A stretch of 18,665 bases of DNA from CATOSD01 sp034422735 (GCA_034422735.1 DAOUJL010000078.1:1-18665); one strand, 5' to 3'; counted from the stretch's first letter, positions 1 to 7,320 are shown. Made by a program: numbers and translations. Notes: generated by a model from the letters alone, not told the origin.

Positions 1-76
1 CGTACAAATCGGGCTGGCTACGAAGAAACTCCAGCACCTTTGGCCACTGTTCGGGAGATAGTGTGACTGTTGACAT
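1..76 (-). CDS. IS5-type transposase, N-terminal fragment (cut by window edge)
   Basis: Reading leftward from ATG at 76, the frame stays open to the window edge and gives about 25 residues beginning MSTVTLSPEQWPKVLEFLRS. A 'LSPEQWPKVLEFLR' opening is what I recall for IS5-family transposases, whose N-terminal domain precedes a 'RSGAQWRLLP'-type segment that would lie outside the window. A weak AGG stands about 5 nt upstream of the start. A TATACT (88 to 83, minus) lies just upstream, but a -10 so close to the start would leave almost no leader. The start codon lies inside the inverted repeat at 69-102. The family call rests on only 25 residues, so it is tentative; a small DNA-binding protein is the main alternative. 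Confidence 0.5.
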   Translation of the reverse strand, partial: MSTVTLSPEQWPKVLEFLRSQPDLY

Positions 77-102
77 ATACCTAGTATAATGCAAATGTCA
101 AC
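69..102. repeat. Inverted repeat GTTGACAT/ATGTCAAC, candidate IS end
   Basis: The arms GTTGACAT (69-76) and ATGTCAAC (95-102) are perfect 8-base inverted repeats around an AT-rich centre. That centre holds TATAAT on the plus strand (85-90) and TATACT on the minus strand. The right arm stops just where the sulfatase-like reading frame begins to look coding. It may therefore be the outer end of the transposable element, an autoregulatory operator over the transposase promoter, or both. The other end of the element is outside the window, so the terminal-repeat role cannot be confirmed. Confidence 0.4.
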
Positions 103-857
103 ACTGCCTAAGCCCGCTCGTCTGGCTGTTGAGGCAGAACGGGTACGAAACCACTTCTATCTACCAAAGCACTTATTTCGGTCACGCGGCAGGACCCGGA
201 ATAGACAAGTACGTTGTCAATGAGACGGGCGCGCTTTGCTCTCTGTTGGACGGAGCCATAAGACCGTGGGCGTTTTGGGGCTACTGCTGGGGATGGGCGG
301 AAGAGGCGGACACAGGGCACCTCCCTGCCGGAGATTTCTTGGTTCAACAACTGTCTGGAGTTGACAGGGGTAGCCCCCAGTTCGTGATCGCGCTTCTCTA
401 CTTGCCAGGCCATACTCCGAAGATATTCAGTTACGGAGACAGCCGAGACAGGGAGCGCTTTCTGGAGACTTACGAAAGAAAGTTCAACGAGGCGGCCACT
501 TACCTGCGGCAGATCATAGAGCACGTGAGGGCCAACGACCCCGATTCGATCCTGTTCGTCTTTGGCGACCATGGGGCGTGGCTGTCCCGAGGGGTCGACG
601 TTGAAGATGCCCCGGTGTTCTTACTGCAAGACCAGTTTGGTATCCTTGGCGGAGTGTATCCCCGCGACAGGTGCGCCGCGGAGTTTGACGAGGCGGAGCG
701 CAAGGATTACGTTACGTCTCTGGACGTAGTGCACGCGATAATCGAATGTCTGTCGGGCGGGCAGAGTCCTCTCCTGGAGCCGAGGCGCGACAGGTTTTGG
801 GGTACCTACATCCCTCAAGGCCACTCATACGACTACAAGGACTTTCGGTATGAATAG
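103..857 (+). pseudogene. Sulfatase / LTA-synthase-like hydrolase, 5' truncated
   Basis: The frame is open from 90 and codes convincingly from about 115; a TTG at 129 is the first possible start (242 residues to the stop). Counting from that TTG, FGDHG (about 145-149) is the C-terminal metal-binding Asp-His pair of the alkaline phosphatase/sulfatase superfamily. YLPGH (91-95) and a YERKFNEAATYLRQIIEHV helix before it also fit this fold. Family members of the LTA-synthase/sulfatase type run to 500-650 residues, with membrane helices and the nucleophile-bearing metal site in the N-terminal half. All of that is missing here, so activity is unlikely. The 5' break coincides with the end of the inverted repeat at 102, which suggests IS insertion or an IS-mediated deletion. 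The stop overlaps the start of the next gene, so the original gene headed a coupled operon. Confidence 0.7.
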
Positions 858-1149
858 CAGTTTACTGGTGTTGCCGGTATTGGCGTCAGTTGGCGTGGTA
901 ACCGAGTGGCCGTTGGCCACCCTTACCCACTTGGACGCCGAAGTCACGACCGGCACCCGGGGCGTCGAGGTCTTGCTTGCCTACATCGACCCTGGCGTAG
1001 CGGGTTTTGTCATCGTCTCGGTGCTGGGCTTTATCTCCTCCGTTGGATACCTGGCGCGGTCATACGTCGGGCGCGTGAAGCGGCGGCTATTCGGGAACGA
1101 AGAGTCACACGCAGCTAGCAACGCCGACGACGAGGCGGCGAATTGTTGA
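850..1149 (+). CDS. Small membrane protein with AYIDPG segment
   Basis: This 99-residue protein has a hydrophobic N-terminus (SLLVLPVLASVGVV) resembling a signal peptide or first membrane helix. A second segment, AYIDPGVAGFVIVSVLGFIS, is followed by a basic stretch (RSYVGRVKRRLF) and an acidic tail. I recall 'IDPG..' followed by a helix and a basic patch as a family of short, uncharacterised membrane proteins found beside sulfatase/LTA-synthase-like and methyltransferase genes. The start at 850 is supported by AAGGA at 837-841 (8-nt spacing). It overlaps the stop of the upstream gene in ATGAATAG, so translation is probably coupled. Function is unknown; a membrane anchor or partner for its neighbours is inference only. 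Confidence 0.7.
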   Translation: MNSSLLVLPVLASVGVVTEWPLATLTHLDAEVTTGTRGVEVLLAYIDPGVAGFVIVSVLGFISSVGYLARSYVGRVKRRLFGNEESHAASNADDEAANC

Positions 1150-2558
1150 GAGCGGACGGAGGGTCTTACAGGGACCCGTCGGGGCGGGTCTATCTGGCCG
1201 ACGGCGGGGACGTTGGTCAGCGTGTAGTCCGAGGACTGACGCCGGCAACGGCAGCAACGGTCGAGAGACTACTGGGAGAGCCTTTCTTCAGGCGGCTGAT
1301 CGCGGATGGCAGCGTGGTGAAAACACACTTTCTGCCCGCCGTCGACCCGGTCGCCCTCGCCGTCATCGAGCGGGGCTGGGCGTCGGTCGTAGAGCACGAG
1401 GCGGTGGGCTTCCTGACCTGGCCTTACGAGTGGCCCTTTTCTATGCTGAAGGATGCGGCTATGCTGCAATTGCGTCTGCTGGAAACGGGCGTCCAAAGCG
1501 GTTGGATGCTCAAGGACGCCACACCCTACAACGTCCAATGGGCGGGTACCAGGCCGGTATTCATAGACATTCCATCATTCGTTCCGTGGGAACATGGAGA
1601 GTACTGGCAGGGATACCGACAGTTCTGCTCCACGTTTCTGATCCCTCTTATGCTGACGGCGCATCTGGGCGTACCGTTTCAGCCGCTGCTGCGATCGAAC
1701 TTGGAGGGCATCCCTCCTGAAGAGGCGACAAGGTACTTCTACGGCCTGCGGAGGCTCAAGAGGGGCGTACCCTCTCACGTCTGGTTTCCGGCGATGGTAG
1801 AGCGCCGGATGCGGAATCAGGGCGGGAAACGCCGCTCGTCTGGCCCCAGGCGCATACAGTCCAAGACATCACTCCTGGCCTTGCTGGACGACCTGCGCCG
1901 TCTCGTCGCCGGGTTGAACCACCGCCAGTCGAACTCATCCAACTGGTCGCTGTACTCGGAGACCCACTCGTATGAGGAGGGCGATTTAGAGCGGAAGAAA
2001 GCGTTCGTGGAGAAGCATGTTTGCCAGCGCCGACCACGCCTGCTGTGGGACCTGGGTGCGAACACCGGGACGTTCTCCCGCATCGCGGCACAACACTCGG
2101 AGCTAGTGGTCGCTCTGGACGGGGATCATGAAGCGGTGGACATTCTGTACCGAGGGGCGCGTGAGAACGATGACCGGAACATCATTCCAATCGTGATGGA
2201 CCTTGCAAACCCGTCGCCACACCAGGGCTGGGCCGGCCGCGAGCGCACCGCGTTCGCCGGGAGACGAAGTCCTGACATGGCGCTCTGTCTGGCGCTCATT
2301 CACCATCTGCGAGTTTCGGCAAACATACCTGTCTCTTCGCTGGTCGAATGGCTTCGGAGCTTGGACGCCACCGTGATCGTTGAATTCGTCCGCCGACACG
2401 ACGAGATGTTCGGCAAGCTGATAGAGAACAAGAGCGAACAGTACGCGGACTACACGTCAGAGAACTTCCAGTCGGAGATAGAAAGGCGATTCACGATCGA
2501 GGACAGGATGGAGTTGAAGGGAGGGAAGCGGGAGATGCTGTTGCTCGAACCGTCATAG
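1143..2558 (+). CDS. Class I SAM methyltransferase with N-terminal kinase-like motif
   Basis: The protein has 471 residues from a TTG start that overlaps the previous stop by 7 nt; GAGG lies just upstream. The C-terminal part is a class I methyltransferase: motif I LWDLGANTGTF (301-311), an acidic end of strand 2 (ALDGD, 324-328), VMD (351-353), and LALIHHL (383-389). The N-terminal 220 residues are not a methyltransferase. They contain WMLKDATPYNV (121-131), which has the D-x4-N spacing of a kinase/aminoglycoside-phosphotransferase catalytic loop. VFIDI follows with an Asp at 142, 12 residues on, where a DFG-type metal Asp would sit. A short basic linker (about 218-240) separates the halves. 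The nearest family I can recall is NoeA-like nodulation methyltransferases, without certainty. Substrate is unknown; context suggests a cell-surface polymer or lipid. Confidence 0.75.
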   Translation: MLRADGGSYRDPSGRVYLADGGDVGQRVVRGLTPATAATVERLLGEPFFRRLIADGSVVKTHFLPAVDPVALAVIERGWASVVEHEAVGFLTWPYEWPFSMLKDAAMLQLRLLETGVQSGWMLKDATPYNVQWAGTRPVFIDIPSFVPWEHGEYWQGYRQFCSTFLIPLMLTAHLGVPFQPLLRSNLEGIPPEEATRYFYGLRRLKRGVPSHVWFPAMVERRMRNQGGKRRSSGPRRIQSKTSLLALLDDLRRLVAGLNHRQSNSSNWSLYSETHSYEEGDLERKKAFVEKHVCQRRPRLLWDLGANTGTFSRIAAQHSELVVALDGDHEAVDILYRGARENDDRNIIPIVMDLANPSPHQGWAGRERTAFAGRRSPDMALCLALIHHLRVSANIPVSSLVEWLRSLDATVIVEFVRRHDEMFGKLIENKSEQYADYTSENFQSEIERRFTIEDRMELKGGKREMLLLEPS

Positions 2559-2630
2559 AATGGCGCTCCACTCCTCGCGCTCACTCTAAACCTCAACATT
2601 TTTGTCAAGCATATTCGGATTGAAACGGTA

Positions 2631-3656
2631 CTAGCGCGGCCGCGCCGCCCGCCCCTGGCTCACCGCCACCAGCGACGCCGCCAGCATCTCCACCGCCACC
2701 CGCTCGTCCAGCTCGCTCCGCTTGATGCTCGCGTCCGTCTCCAGCAACTCCCGGTGCATCGCCGCCAGTTGCCCGAAGTGCAGACGCTGCTCCTGCCCCA
2801 TCACCCGCCGCGCGGCGAACTCCGGTATGCCCAGCGCGCGTCCGATTTCCCCCGACCCCAGGCCGCGGGCGCGCATCTCCTTGGCCAGCAGCAGGTGCCG
2901 CACCTGTCTTGCCAGCATCGCGATGACGAAGCTGGGCGCAGCGCCCGAATCCAGCGCCCGCAGTATCTGCCCGATGGCGGCGGACGCCCGGCCCTCGATC
3001 ACCGCGTCCACGGTCTGGAAGATGTTCGCGTCCCTGGTGTAGACCACCGCCCGCCGCACGTCGTCCGCGCTCACCGTCTCGCGCCAGCGGTAGACGGCCA
3101 GCTTGTCCAGCTCGCTCGCGAGCACCCGCAGGTTGCCGCCCACCGCGTCCGCTAGCTCGGTCGCCGCGTCCGGCGTGATTGCCATGCCCTGGGACGCCGC
3201 GCGATCCAGGATCCACCGGCGGAGGCCGTCGCCCCTCGGCGTGCGAAAGCCACGCAGCGTGGCATGCTCTCTCACCCTAGCGAAGAGGGGGTTGCGGTCG
3301 GTGAGCGTGCCGTCCACGAACACGAGGTCGGTGGTTGGAGGGACGGCCGGCAGCAGGTCGGCCAGGCCCTCCCACTCGCCCAGCGACGCGCGCCCACCGC
3401 GCCCGCCCCTGCCGCGAGAGCCGCCGCCTCGCCTCGCCTCGAATCGGCCCAGCAGCCCGTCGACGGACACCAGCCTCTTGTTCGCCATGAACGGCACGGC
3501 GTAGCACGCCTGGGCCAGTAGGTCGAAACTCGCCTCCGCTCCCAGCAGCGCCCTCACGTTCGAGTCGCGCATCTCCTCCGGAGTCACCTGCACCCTCAGC
3601 GCGGCCAACTCCTCGCGCACCGAGAACTCGTCGTCACCGTACAGCACGTAAATCAA
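2631..3656 (-). CDS. holA: DNA polymerase III, delta subunit
   Basis: This 341-residue protein begins MIYVLYGDDEFSVREEL, the usual opening of the delta subunit, where other members have 'G.D.fl..e'. It continues with the DNA_pol3_delta fold, including NLRVLASELDKLAVY (about 195-209) and a helical C-terminal collar domain (RQVRHLLLAKEMRARGLG.., LETDASIKRSE). Delta opens the beta sliding clamp within the clamp-loader complex. The start is TTG at 3656, supported by GGAG at 3666-3669 with a 9-nt gap; no better start exists upstream. A Gly/Arg-rich insertion (about residues 74-89, GGGSRGRGGRGGR) lies in the N-terminal domain and is probably a disordered loop. The neighbouring gene on the other side is divergent, with only 20 bp between start codons. 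Confidence 0.88.
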   Translation of the reverse strand: MIYVLYGDDEFSVREELAALRVQVTPEEMRDSNVRALLGAEASFDLLAQACYAVPFMANKRLVSVDGLLGRFEARRGGGSRGRGGRGGRASLGEWEGLADLLPAVPPTTDLVFVDGTLTDRNPLFARVREHATLRGFRTPRGDGLRRWILDRAASQGMAITPDAATELADAVGGNLRVLASELDKLAVYRWRETVSADDVRRAVVYTRDANIFQTVDAVIEGRASAAIGQILRALDSGAAPSFVIAMLARQVRHLLLAKEMRARGLGSGEIGRALGIPEFAARRVMGQEQRLHFGQLAAMHRELLETDASIKRSELDERVAVEMLAASLVAVSQGRAARPR

Positions 3657-3676
3657 GCGCCGGTACTCCAGAAAGC

Positions 3677-4084
3677 GTGGCGTATGCTAGAATGGCCCCA
3701 TACCCACCGGATGAAAGCGAGGCGAAGTTGGGCAGAGCGCTGCTGATGCTGCTGTCGTGGTCCGGCATCCCCCGGCTGCTCGGCCGGCTGCTGCGGGACA
3801 GCCGCGTCCCCCTGCGCGCAAAGCTGCTCGTGGTCGGGACCGCCGTCTACATCCTCTCCCCGTTCGACCTCGTGCCCGACATAATACCACTGCACGGGTG
3901 GATAGACGACGTGCTGGCGCTGATGCTGGCGTCGGTGATGTTCCTGGGCATGGTGCCGGGCGAGGTGCTGTGGGAACACCTGCGCGGCCTGAACTCGCCG
4001 ACCCCGCCCAAATCGGGTGGCGACAAGCCCAACCGCGGCGGCGACGTGATCGACGGCGACTACCGCCGCGTCGACGACAACTAG
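3677..4084 (+). CDS. YkvA/DUF1232-family small membrane protein
   Basis: The protein has 135 residues from GTG at 3677. The diagnostic stretch is VPLRAKLLVV (44-53) followed by ILSPFDLVPDIIPLHGWIDD (59-78), which matches the DUF1232 (YkvA) pattern 'sPiDliPd.ip..G..DD'. Hydrophobic helices flank it (ALLMLLSWSGIPRLL, LALMLASVMFLGMVPG). The tail is hydrophilic and ends DGDYRRVDDN. The biochemical role of DUF1232 proteins is not established. The start is uncertain: GTG 3677 and ATG 3692 would lie upstream of the transcription start implied by the plus-strand -10, whereas TTG 3728 has GAGG 5 nt ahead and leaves the domain intact. It is 27 bp ahead of ychF on the same strand and is probably co-transcribed. 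Confidence 0.8.
   Translation: MAYARMAPYPPDESEAKLGRALLMLLSWSGIPRLLGRLLRDSRVPLRAKLLVVGTAVYILSPFDLVPDIIPLHGWIDDVLALMLASVMFLGMVPGEVLWEHLRGLNSPTPPKSGGDKPNRGGDVIDGDYRRVDDN
3683..3693. promoter_or_regulatory. Candidate overlapping divergent -10 elements
   Basis: TATGCTAGAAT contains TAGAAT on the plus strand (3688-3693) and TAGCAT on the minus strand (3690 to 3685), so one 11-bp patch could serve both directions. The minus use would start transcription about 20 nt ahead of the holA TTG and would include its GGAG. The plus use would start near 3700, downstream of both upstream start candidates of the DUF1232 gene. No clear -35 is visible for either direction. Confidence 0.3.
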
Positions 4085-4111
4085 GCCCGCGGCGCAGACT
4101 AAGGGTTCCCC

Positions 4112-5203
4112 ATGCAAGTCGGCATCGTGGGCCTCCCCGCAAGCGGCAAGACCACCCTGTTCTCGGCCCTCGTGGGCAGCATGCCTCAGACCGACGGGCG
4201 AGCCCGGCCTAGCATAGGCGTGGTGAAGGTGCCCGATCCCCGGCTGGACGCGCTGGCCGACATCTTCGACTCGCGGCGCGTGGTCCAGTCCGAGCTCGCC
4301 TTCGTGGACCTGCCGCCCGCCCCCGAGGGCTTCGGGGAGACACGCGGCATCGGCGGCCAGTTCCTCAACGACCTGCAGGCCGTCGACGCGCTGCTGCTGG
4401 TCGCCCGCGCATTCGACGACCCCTCCGTGCCGCACCCCACGGGCAGCGTGGACCCTGTCCGCGACGCGGAGGCCATGCTCTACGAGCTTGTGTTCTCGGA
4501 CCTGGAGATAGTCGACCGCCGCATCGAGCGCCTGAAGGCGGGACTCAAGGGCGCCAGGGCGGCCGAGCGCGCGGAGATCGACGGCGGGCTGGAGCTGATG
4601 GCGCGGCTGAAGGCGGAGCTGGAGTCCGGTACGGCGGTTGGAAGCCAGCGGCTGTCGGAGTCGGATGCCCCGGCCATCGCGGGCTACCGGTTCCTCACCG
4701 CCAAGCCCTGCATCGTGGCCGCCAACGCCTCGGAGGACGCCGCTCCGGATGACCTCGCGGCGCTGGAGGGCGACCTGCGCGACGGCCTGGAGTGGCCGAA
4801 TCTTCTCGCCGCCACGCTCCGAGGCAAGCTCGAAATGGAGCTGGCGCAGATGGAGCCGCAGGACGAGGCCGAGTTCCGCGAGATGATGGACGCCCCGGAG
4901 CCGGCGCTCCAGACCGTCATCGGCCTGGTCTACGAGGCGCTGGACCTGGTCACGTTCTTCACGGGCAACCAGCGGGAGCTGCGGGCCTGGCCCGTGGACA
5001 GGGGCATGCCCGCGTCCAGGGCCGCGGGCAAGATACACTCCGACTTCGAGGCGGGGTTCATCCGCGCCGAGGTGGTGGGCTTCGACGACTTCACGCGCTG
5101 CGGCGGCTACGCCGAGAGCCGCAGGCAGGGTCTGCTGCGCCAGCAGGGCCGCGACTACGGGGTACGGGACGGCGACGTGATACACTTCCTGAGCAATGTC
5201 TGA
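4112..5203 (+). CDS. ychF: YchF/OLA1-type P-loop ATPase
   Basis: This 363-residue protein matches the usual YchF length. The P-loop is GLPASGKTT (7-15). The G4 position reads NASE (205-208), the NxxE that shifts this family from GTP to ATP. The C-terminal TGS domain is strongly conserved: LVTFFTG..ELRAWPV (279-295), AAGKIHSDFEAGFIRAEVV (304-322) and RDYGVRDGDVIHFLSNV (347-363). YchF is a ribosome-associated ATPase linked to stress and translation control. The switch II region is unusual, with DLPPAPEGFGE (66-76) in place of the common D-x-A-G-L-V-x-G-A. The start at 4112 has AAGGG about 7 nt upstream. The stop overlaps the hemW start by 8 nt (ATGTCTGA), so the two genes are translationally coupled. 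Confidence 0.9.
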   Translation: MQVGIVGLPASGKTTLFSALVGSMPQTDGRARPSIGVVKVPDPRLDALADIFDSRRVVQSELAFVDLPPAPEGFGETRGIGGQFLNDLQAVDALLLVARAFDDPSVPHPTGSVDPVRDAEAMLYELVFSDLEIVDRRIERLKAGLKGARAAERAEIDGGLELMARLKAELESGTAVGSQRLSESDAPAIAGYRFLTAKPCIVAANASEDAAPDDLAALEGDLRDGLEWPNLLAATLRGKLEMELAQMEPQDEAEFREMMDAPEPALQTVIGLVYEALDLVTFFTGNQRELRAWPVDRGMPASRAAGKIHSDFEAGFIRAEVVGFDDFTRCGGYAESRRQGLLRQQGRDYGVRDGDVIHFLSNV

Positions 5204-6425
5204 CCGCCAGCAATCCGCCGCACCAACGGAGCAGTCTGCCGAATTCCCGCTCGCCCTCTACGTCCACATCCCGTTCTGCGAGACCAAGTGCCCCTACTGC
5301 GACTTCAACACCTACACCGCCATCGAACCGCTCATCCCGGCGTACTGCGACGCTCTCTGCCGCGAAGTCGCCATGTGGGGCCGCGTCCTGGGCCGCCCGG
5401 CACTGTCCAGCGTGTTCATTGGCGGCGGCACGCCGTCCTACCTGCCCGCAGAGCGCATCGAGCAGGTGATGGACGCGGCAAGCCGCGAGTTCCAGATCAG
5501 CCCGGACGCGGAGATAACGCTGGAGTCCAATCCGGGCGACCTGTGCGAGTCGAAGCTGGATTCCTACCTGCGCTGCGGCGTGAACCGCCTCAGCATCGGC
5601 GTGCAGAGCTTCGACGACGGGCTGCTGACGATGCTCGGACGCAGGCACTCGGCGCGACAGGCCGCGGACGCATACGCCCTCGCCGTCTCCGCCGGATTCG
5701 ACAACGTGAGCATCGACCTGATGTACGGGCTGCCGCGGCAGACGCTGGACCACTGGCGCACCACCCTGGAGCGCACCGGCGAGCTCGCGCCGCCACACGT
5801 GTCGATGTACTGCCTGACGCTGGAGGACGGCACGCCGATGCAGCGCTGGGTCGACGACGGCGCCCTCCCCGACCCGGATGCCGACCTCGCCGCCGACATG
5901 TACCTGATGGCCCAGGAGGCCATGGCGGGGCTGGACTACCGCCACTACGAGATCTCCAACTGGGCAGTCGAGGGCCGCGAGAGCGCGCACAACCTCGCCT
6001 ACTGGCTCAACCGACCGTACATCGGCGTCGGGCCGGGCGCGCACTCTCACTACGCCTCGTGCCGCTTCTCCAACATCCGCTCGCCCCGCGAGTACGTGCG
6101 CAGGCTGAGCGCGAGCAGCGGCGCCTGGCGGCCCGAGGTGGTGGACGCCGACGCGCTGGCGTCTATGCCCGTGGTGAGCGAGGTCGAGACGATAGACCGC
6201 CGGCTGGCGATGGCCGAGACGCTCATGATGGGGCTGCGGCTGGACCGCGGCGTGGAGGACGCGGAGTTCGAGCGCAGGTTCGGCCAGACCGCCCAGAGCG
6301 CATACGGCGAGACCGTGGCCGAGCTGACCGAACTGGGCCTGCTGACCGACGGCGCGGGCCGATTGCGGCTAACGCAGCGCGGGCGAATGCTGGGCAACGA
6401 GGTGTTCAGCCGCTTTTTTGAATAG
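5196..6425 (+). CDS. hemW: Radical SAM heme chaperone HemW
   Basis: The protein has 409 residues. The radical-SAM cluster motif is HIPFCETKCPYCDF with Cys at 28, 32 and 35. The residues after the third Cys are Asp-Phe, not the extra Cys of the coproporphyrinogen dehydrogenase HemN, which favours HemW. Other supporting motifs are GGGTPSYL (76-83, SAM binding), ESNPGD (110-115), and GVNRLSIGVQSFDDGLLTMLGRRHS (about 128-152). The HemN C-terminal domain follows. HemW inserts heme into respiratory enzymes rather than making porphyrin. The ATG lies inside the end of ychF, so it is probably expressed as part of the DUF1232-ychF-hemW unit. Confidence 0.88.
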   Translation: MSDRQQSAAPTEQSAEFPLALYVHIPFCETKCPYCDFNTYTAIEPLIPAYCDALCREVAMWGRVLGRPALSSVFIGGGTPSYLPAERIEQVMDAASREFQISPDAEITLESNPGDLCESKLDSYLRCGVNRLSIGVQSFDDGLLTMLGRRHSARQAADAYALAVSAGFDNVSIDLMYGLPRQTLDHWRTTLERTGELAPPHVSMYCLTLEDGTPMQRWVDDGALPDPDADLAADMYLMAQEAMAGLDYRHYEISNWAVEGRESAHNLAYWLNRPYIGVGPGAHSHYASCRFSNIRSPREYVRRLSASSGAWRPEVVDADALASMPVVSEVETIDRRLAMAETLMMGLRLDRGVEDAEFERRFGQTAQSAYGETVAELTELGLLTDGAGRLRLTQRGRMLGNEVFSRFFE

Positions 6426-6479
6426 CGGTCCCATGCGCAGACGGCTCCCGAGAGCGCCCAAAACGGTCTGTGATTGCCG

Positions 6480-6485
6480 TATAAT
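6480..6485 (+). promoter_or_regulatory. -10 element TATAAT for the 6529 gene
   Basis: A perfect TATAAT lies 44 bases ahead of the ATG at 6529. It overlaps another in-frame ATG at 6484, which therefore cannot be in the transcript. This decides the start of the downstream gene at 6529. No good -35 is seen 16-18 bases upstream. Confidence 0.45.
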
Positions 6486-6528
6486 GTCGCGAGTGCCCAA
6501 ATACCAGCCGAGAGGTTGCGCAGACTTT

Positions 6529-7287
6529 ATGGACCTGACATTCGAAAATGGCAGCCCGGATACACCCAGAGGCCACGCCTTTCTGGTGTTCCAGAACTCC
6601 GTCGGACCAGGCGAAGTGTGGGCGACGTACCTCGTGGTGCTCCCCATCTCCATAGACCTGGCCAAGTACGTGCCTCCCTTCCTGATGGGCCAGCTTGGAG
6701 ACTCCGCGGACCACGATCTGTCAGCCTTCGCCTTCCCGCCTTTCCCCGAGAAGATCGAGAGCTACGACCATCTGACGGAACTGGCGGCCGAGCGCGGTGA
6801 CGACGTCATACTGGGCGGCGCAATCGACCCATCGGACGTAGTGACCGCCATGTCGACCGTGAGCGATGTCCTGCAGCAGTACACCGACGCCTGCGCCAGC
6901 CTCGACCACGAAGACGAGGAGTTGGAGGCGCTCGAGGACCCCGAGGGCTTTAGCATCAACGAGGTGATGTACAGCCTGATGAACGACGGCGACAAGCTCA
7001 GCGAGCTCACCAAGCTGGTTGGCAGGCTGCGCTACGCCGTGGAGGGCGGCGAAGAGGTGATGGTGAGGGAGGCCGAGTCCGACATCCTGACGTTGTCCAG
7101 GCTGTTGCCGGACACCCACCAGATCCCGCGTCTGCTCGAGGTCGCCAAGGTCGCCGGCAACGCCAACGCCGAGCTGGCGCACCTGTACCTGCAACGCTGC
7201 TTCCTGATCCTGCGCGAGGAGTACGCCAACCTGAGCGAGCTGGACTCGCGAATCAGGATACTCGAGTCGGGGCAGGGACCGGCGTAG
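6529..7287 (+). CDS. Hypothetical acidic protein, unrecognised family
   Basis: The protein has 252 residues from ATG 6529 (MDLTFENGSPDTPRGHAFLV). Upstream in-frame codons are open but do not read like protein, and the TATAAT at 6480 overlaps the only other ATG. The first 75 residues look beta-rich with a hydrophobic core (GHAFLVFQN, VWATYLVVLPISIDLAKYVPPFLMGQL). The remainder is mostly alpha-helical and acidic (SLDHEDEELEALEDPEG, LSELTKLVGRLRYAVEGGEEV, LAHLYLQRCFLILREEYANLSEL). There is no signal peptide or clear membrane helix, so it is probably cytoplasmic. I do not recognise the family; it may be a Chloroflexota-restricted protein. It sits between hemW and the convergent dehydratase gene and appears to be transcribed from its own promoter. 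Confidence 0.75.
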   Translation: MDLTFENGSPDTPRGHAFLVFQNSVGPGEVWATYLVVLPISIDLAKYVPPFLMGQLGDSADHDLSAFAFPPFPEKIESYDHLTELAAERGDDVILGGAIDPSDVVTAMSTVSDVLQQYTDACASLDHEDEELEALEDPEGFSINEVMYSLMNDGDKLSELTKLVGRLRYAVEGGEEVMVREAESDILTLSRLLPDTHQIPRLLEVAKVAGNANAELAHLYLQRCFLILREEYANLSELDSRIRILESGQGPA

Positions 7288-7320
7288 CCCGCACCTGCCG
7301 CTACGCGATAGACGCGCCGC

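Noticed and set aside
69..102. Full sigma-70 promoter with TTGACA at 70-75 and TATAAT at 85-90
   Set aside because: The spacer is only 9 bases, far below the usual 16-18, so the TTGACA is better explained as an arm of the inverted repeat.
2559..2630. Possible terminator between the methyltransferase gene and holA
   Set aside because: There is only a short run of T (CATTTTTG) without a preceding stable stem, which is not enough to call an intrinsic terminator.
3653..5185. A 510-codon open frame antisense to the DUF1232 gene and ychF
   Set aside because: It is the mirror of a high-GC coding region, has skewed His/Arg/Gly/Val composition and no recognisable domain. The plus strand carries unmistakable YchF motifs.
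6418..6528. A TTG start at 6418 for the 252-residue protein, overlapping the end of hemW
   Set aside because: The added residues (RRRLPRAPKTVCDC..) are not protein-like, and a TATAAT promoter lies inside them.
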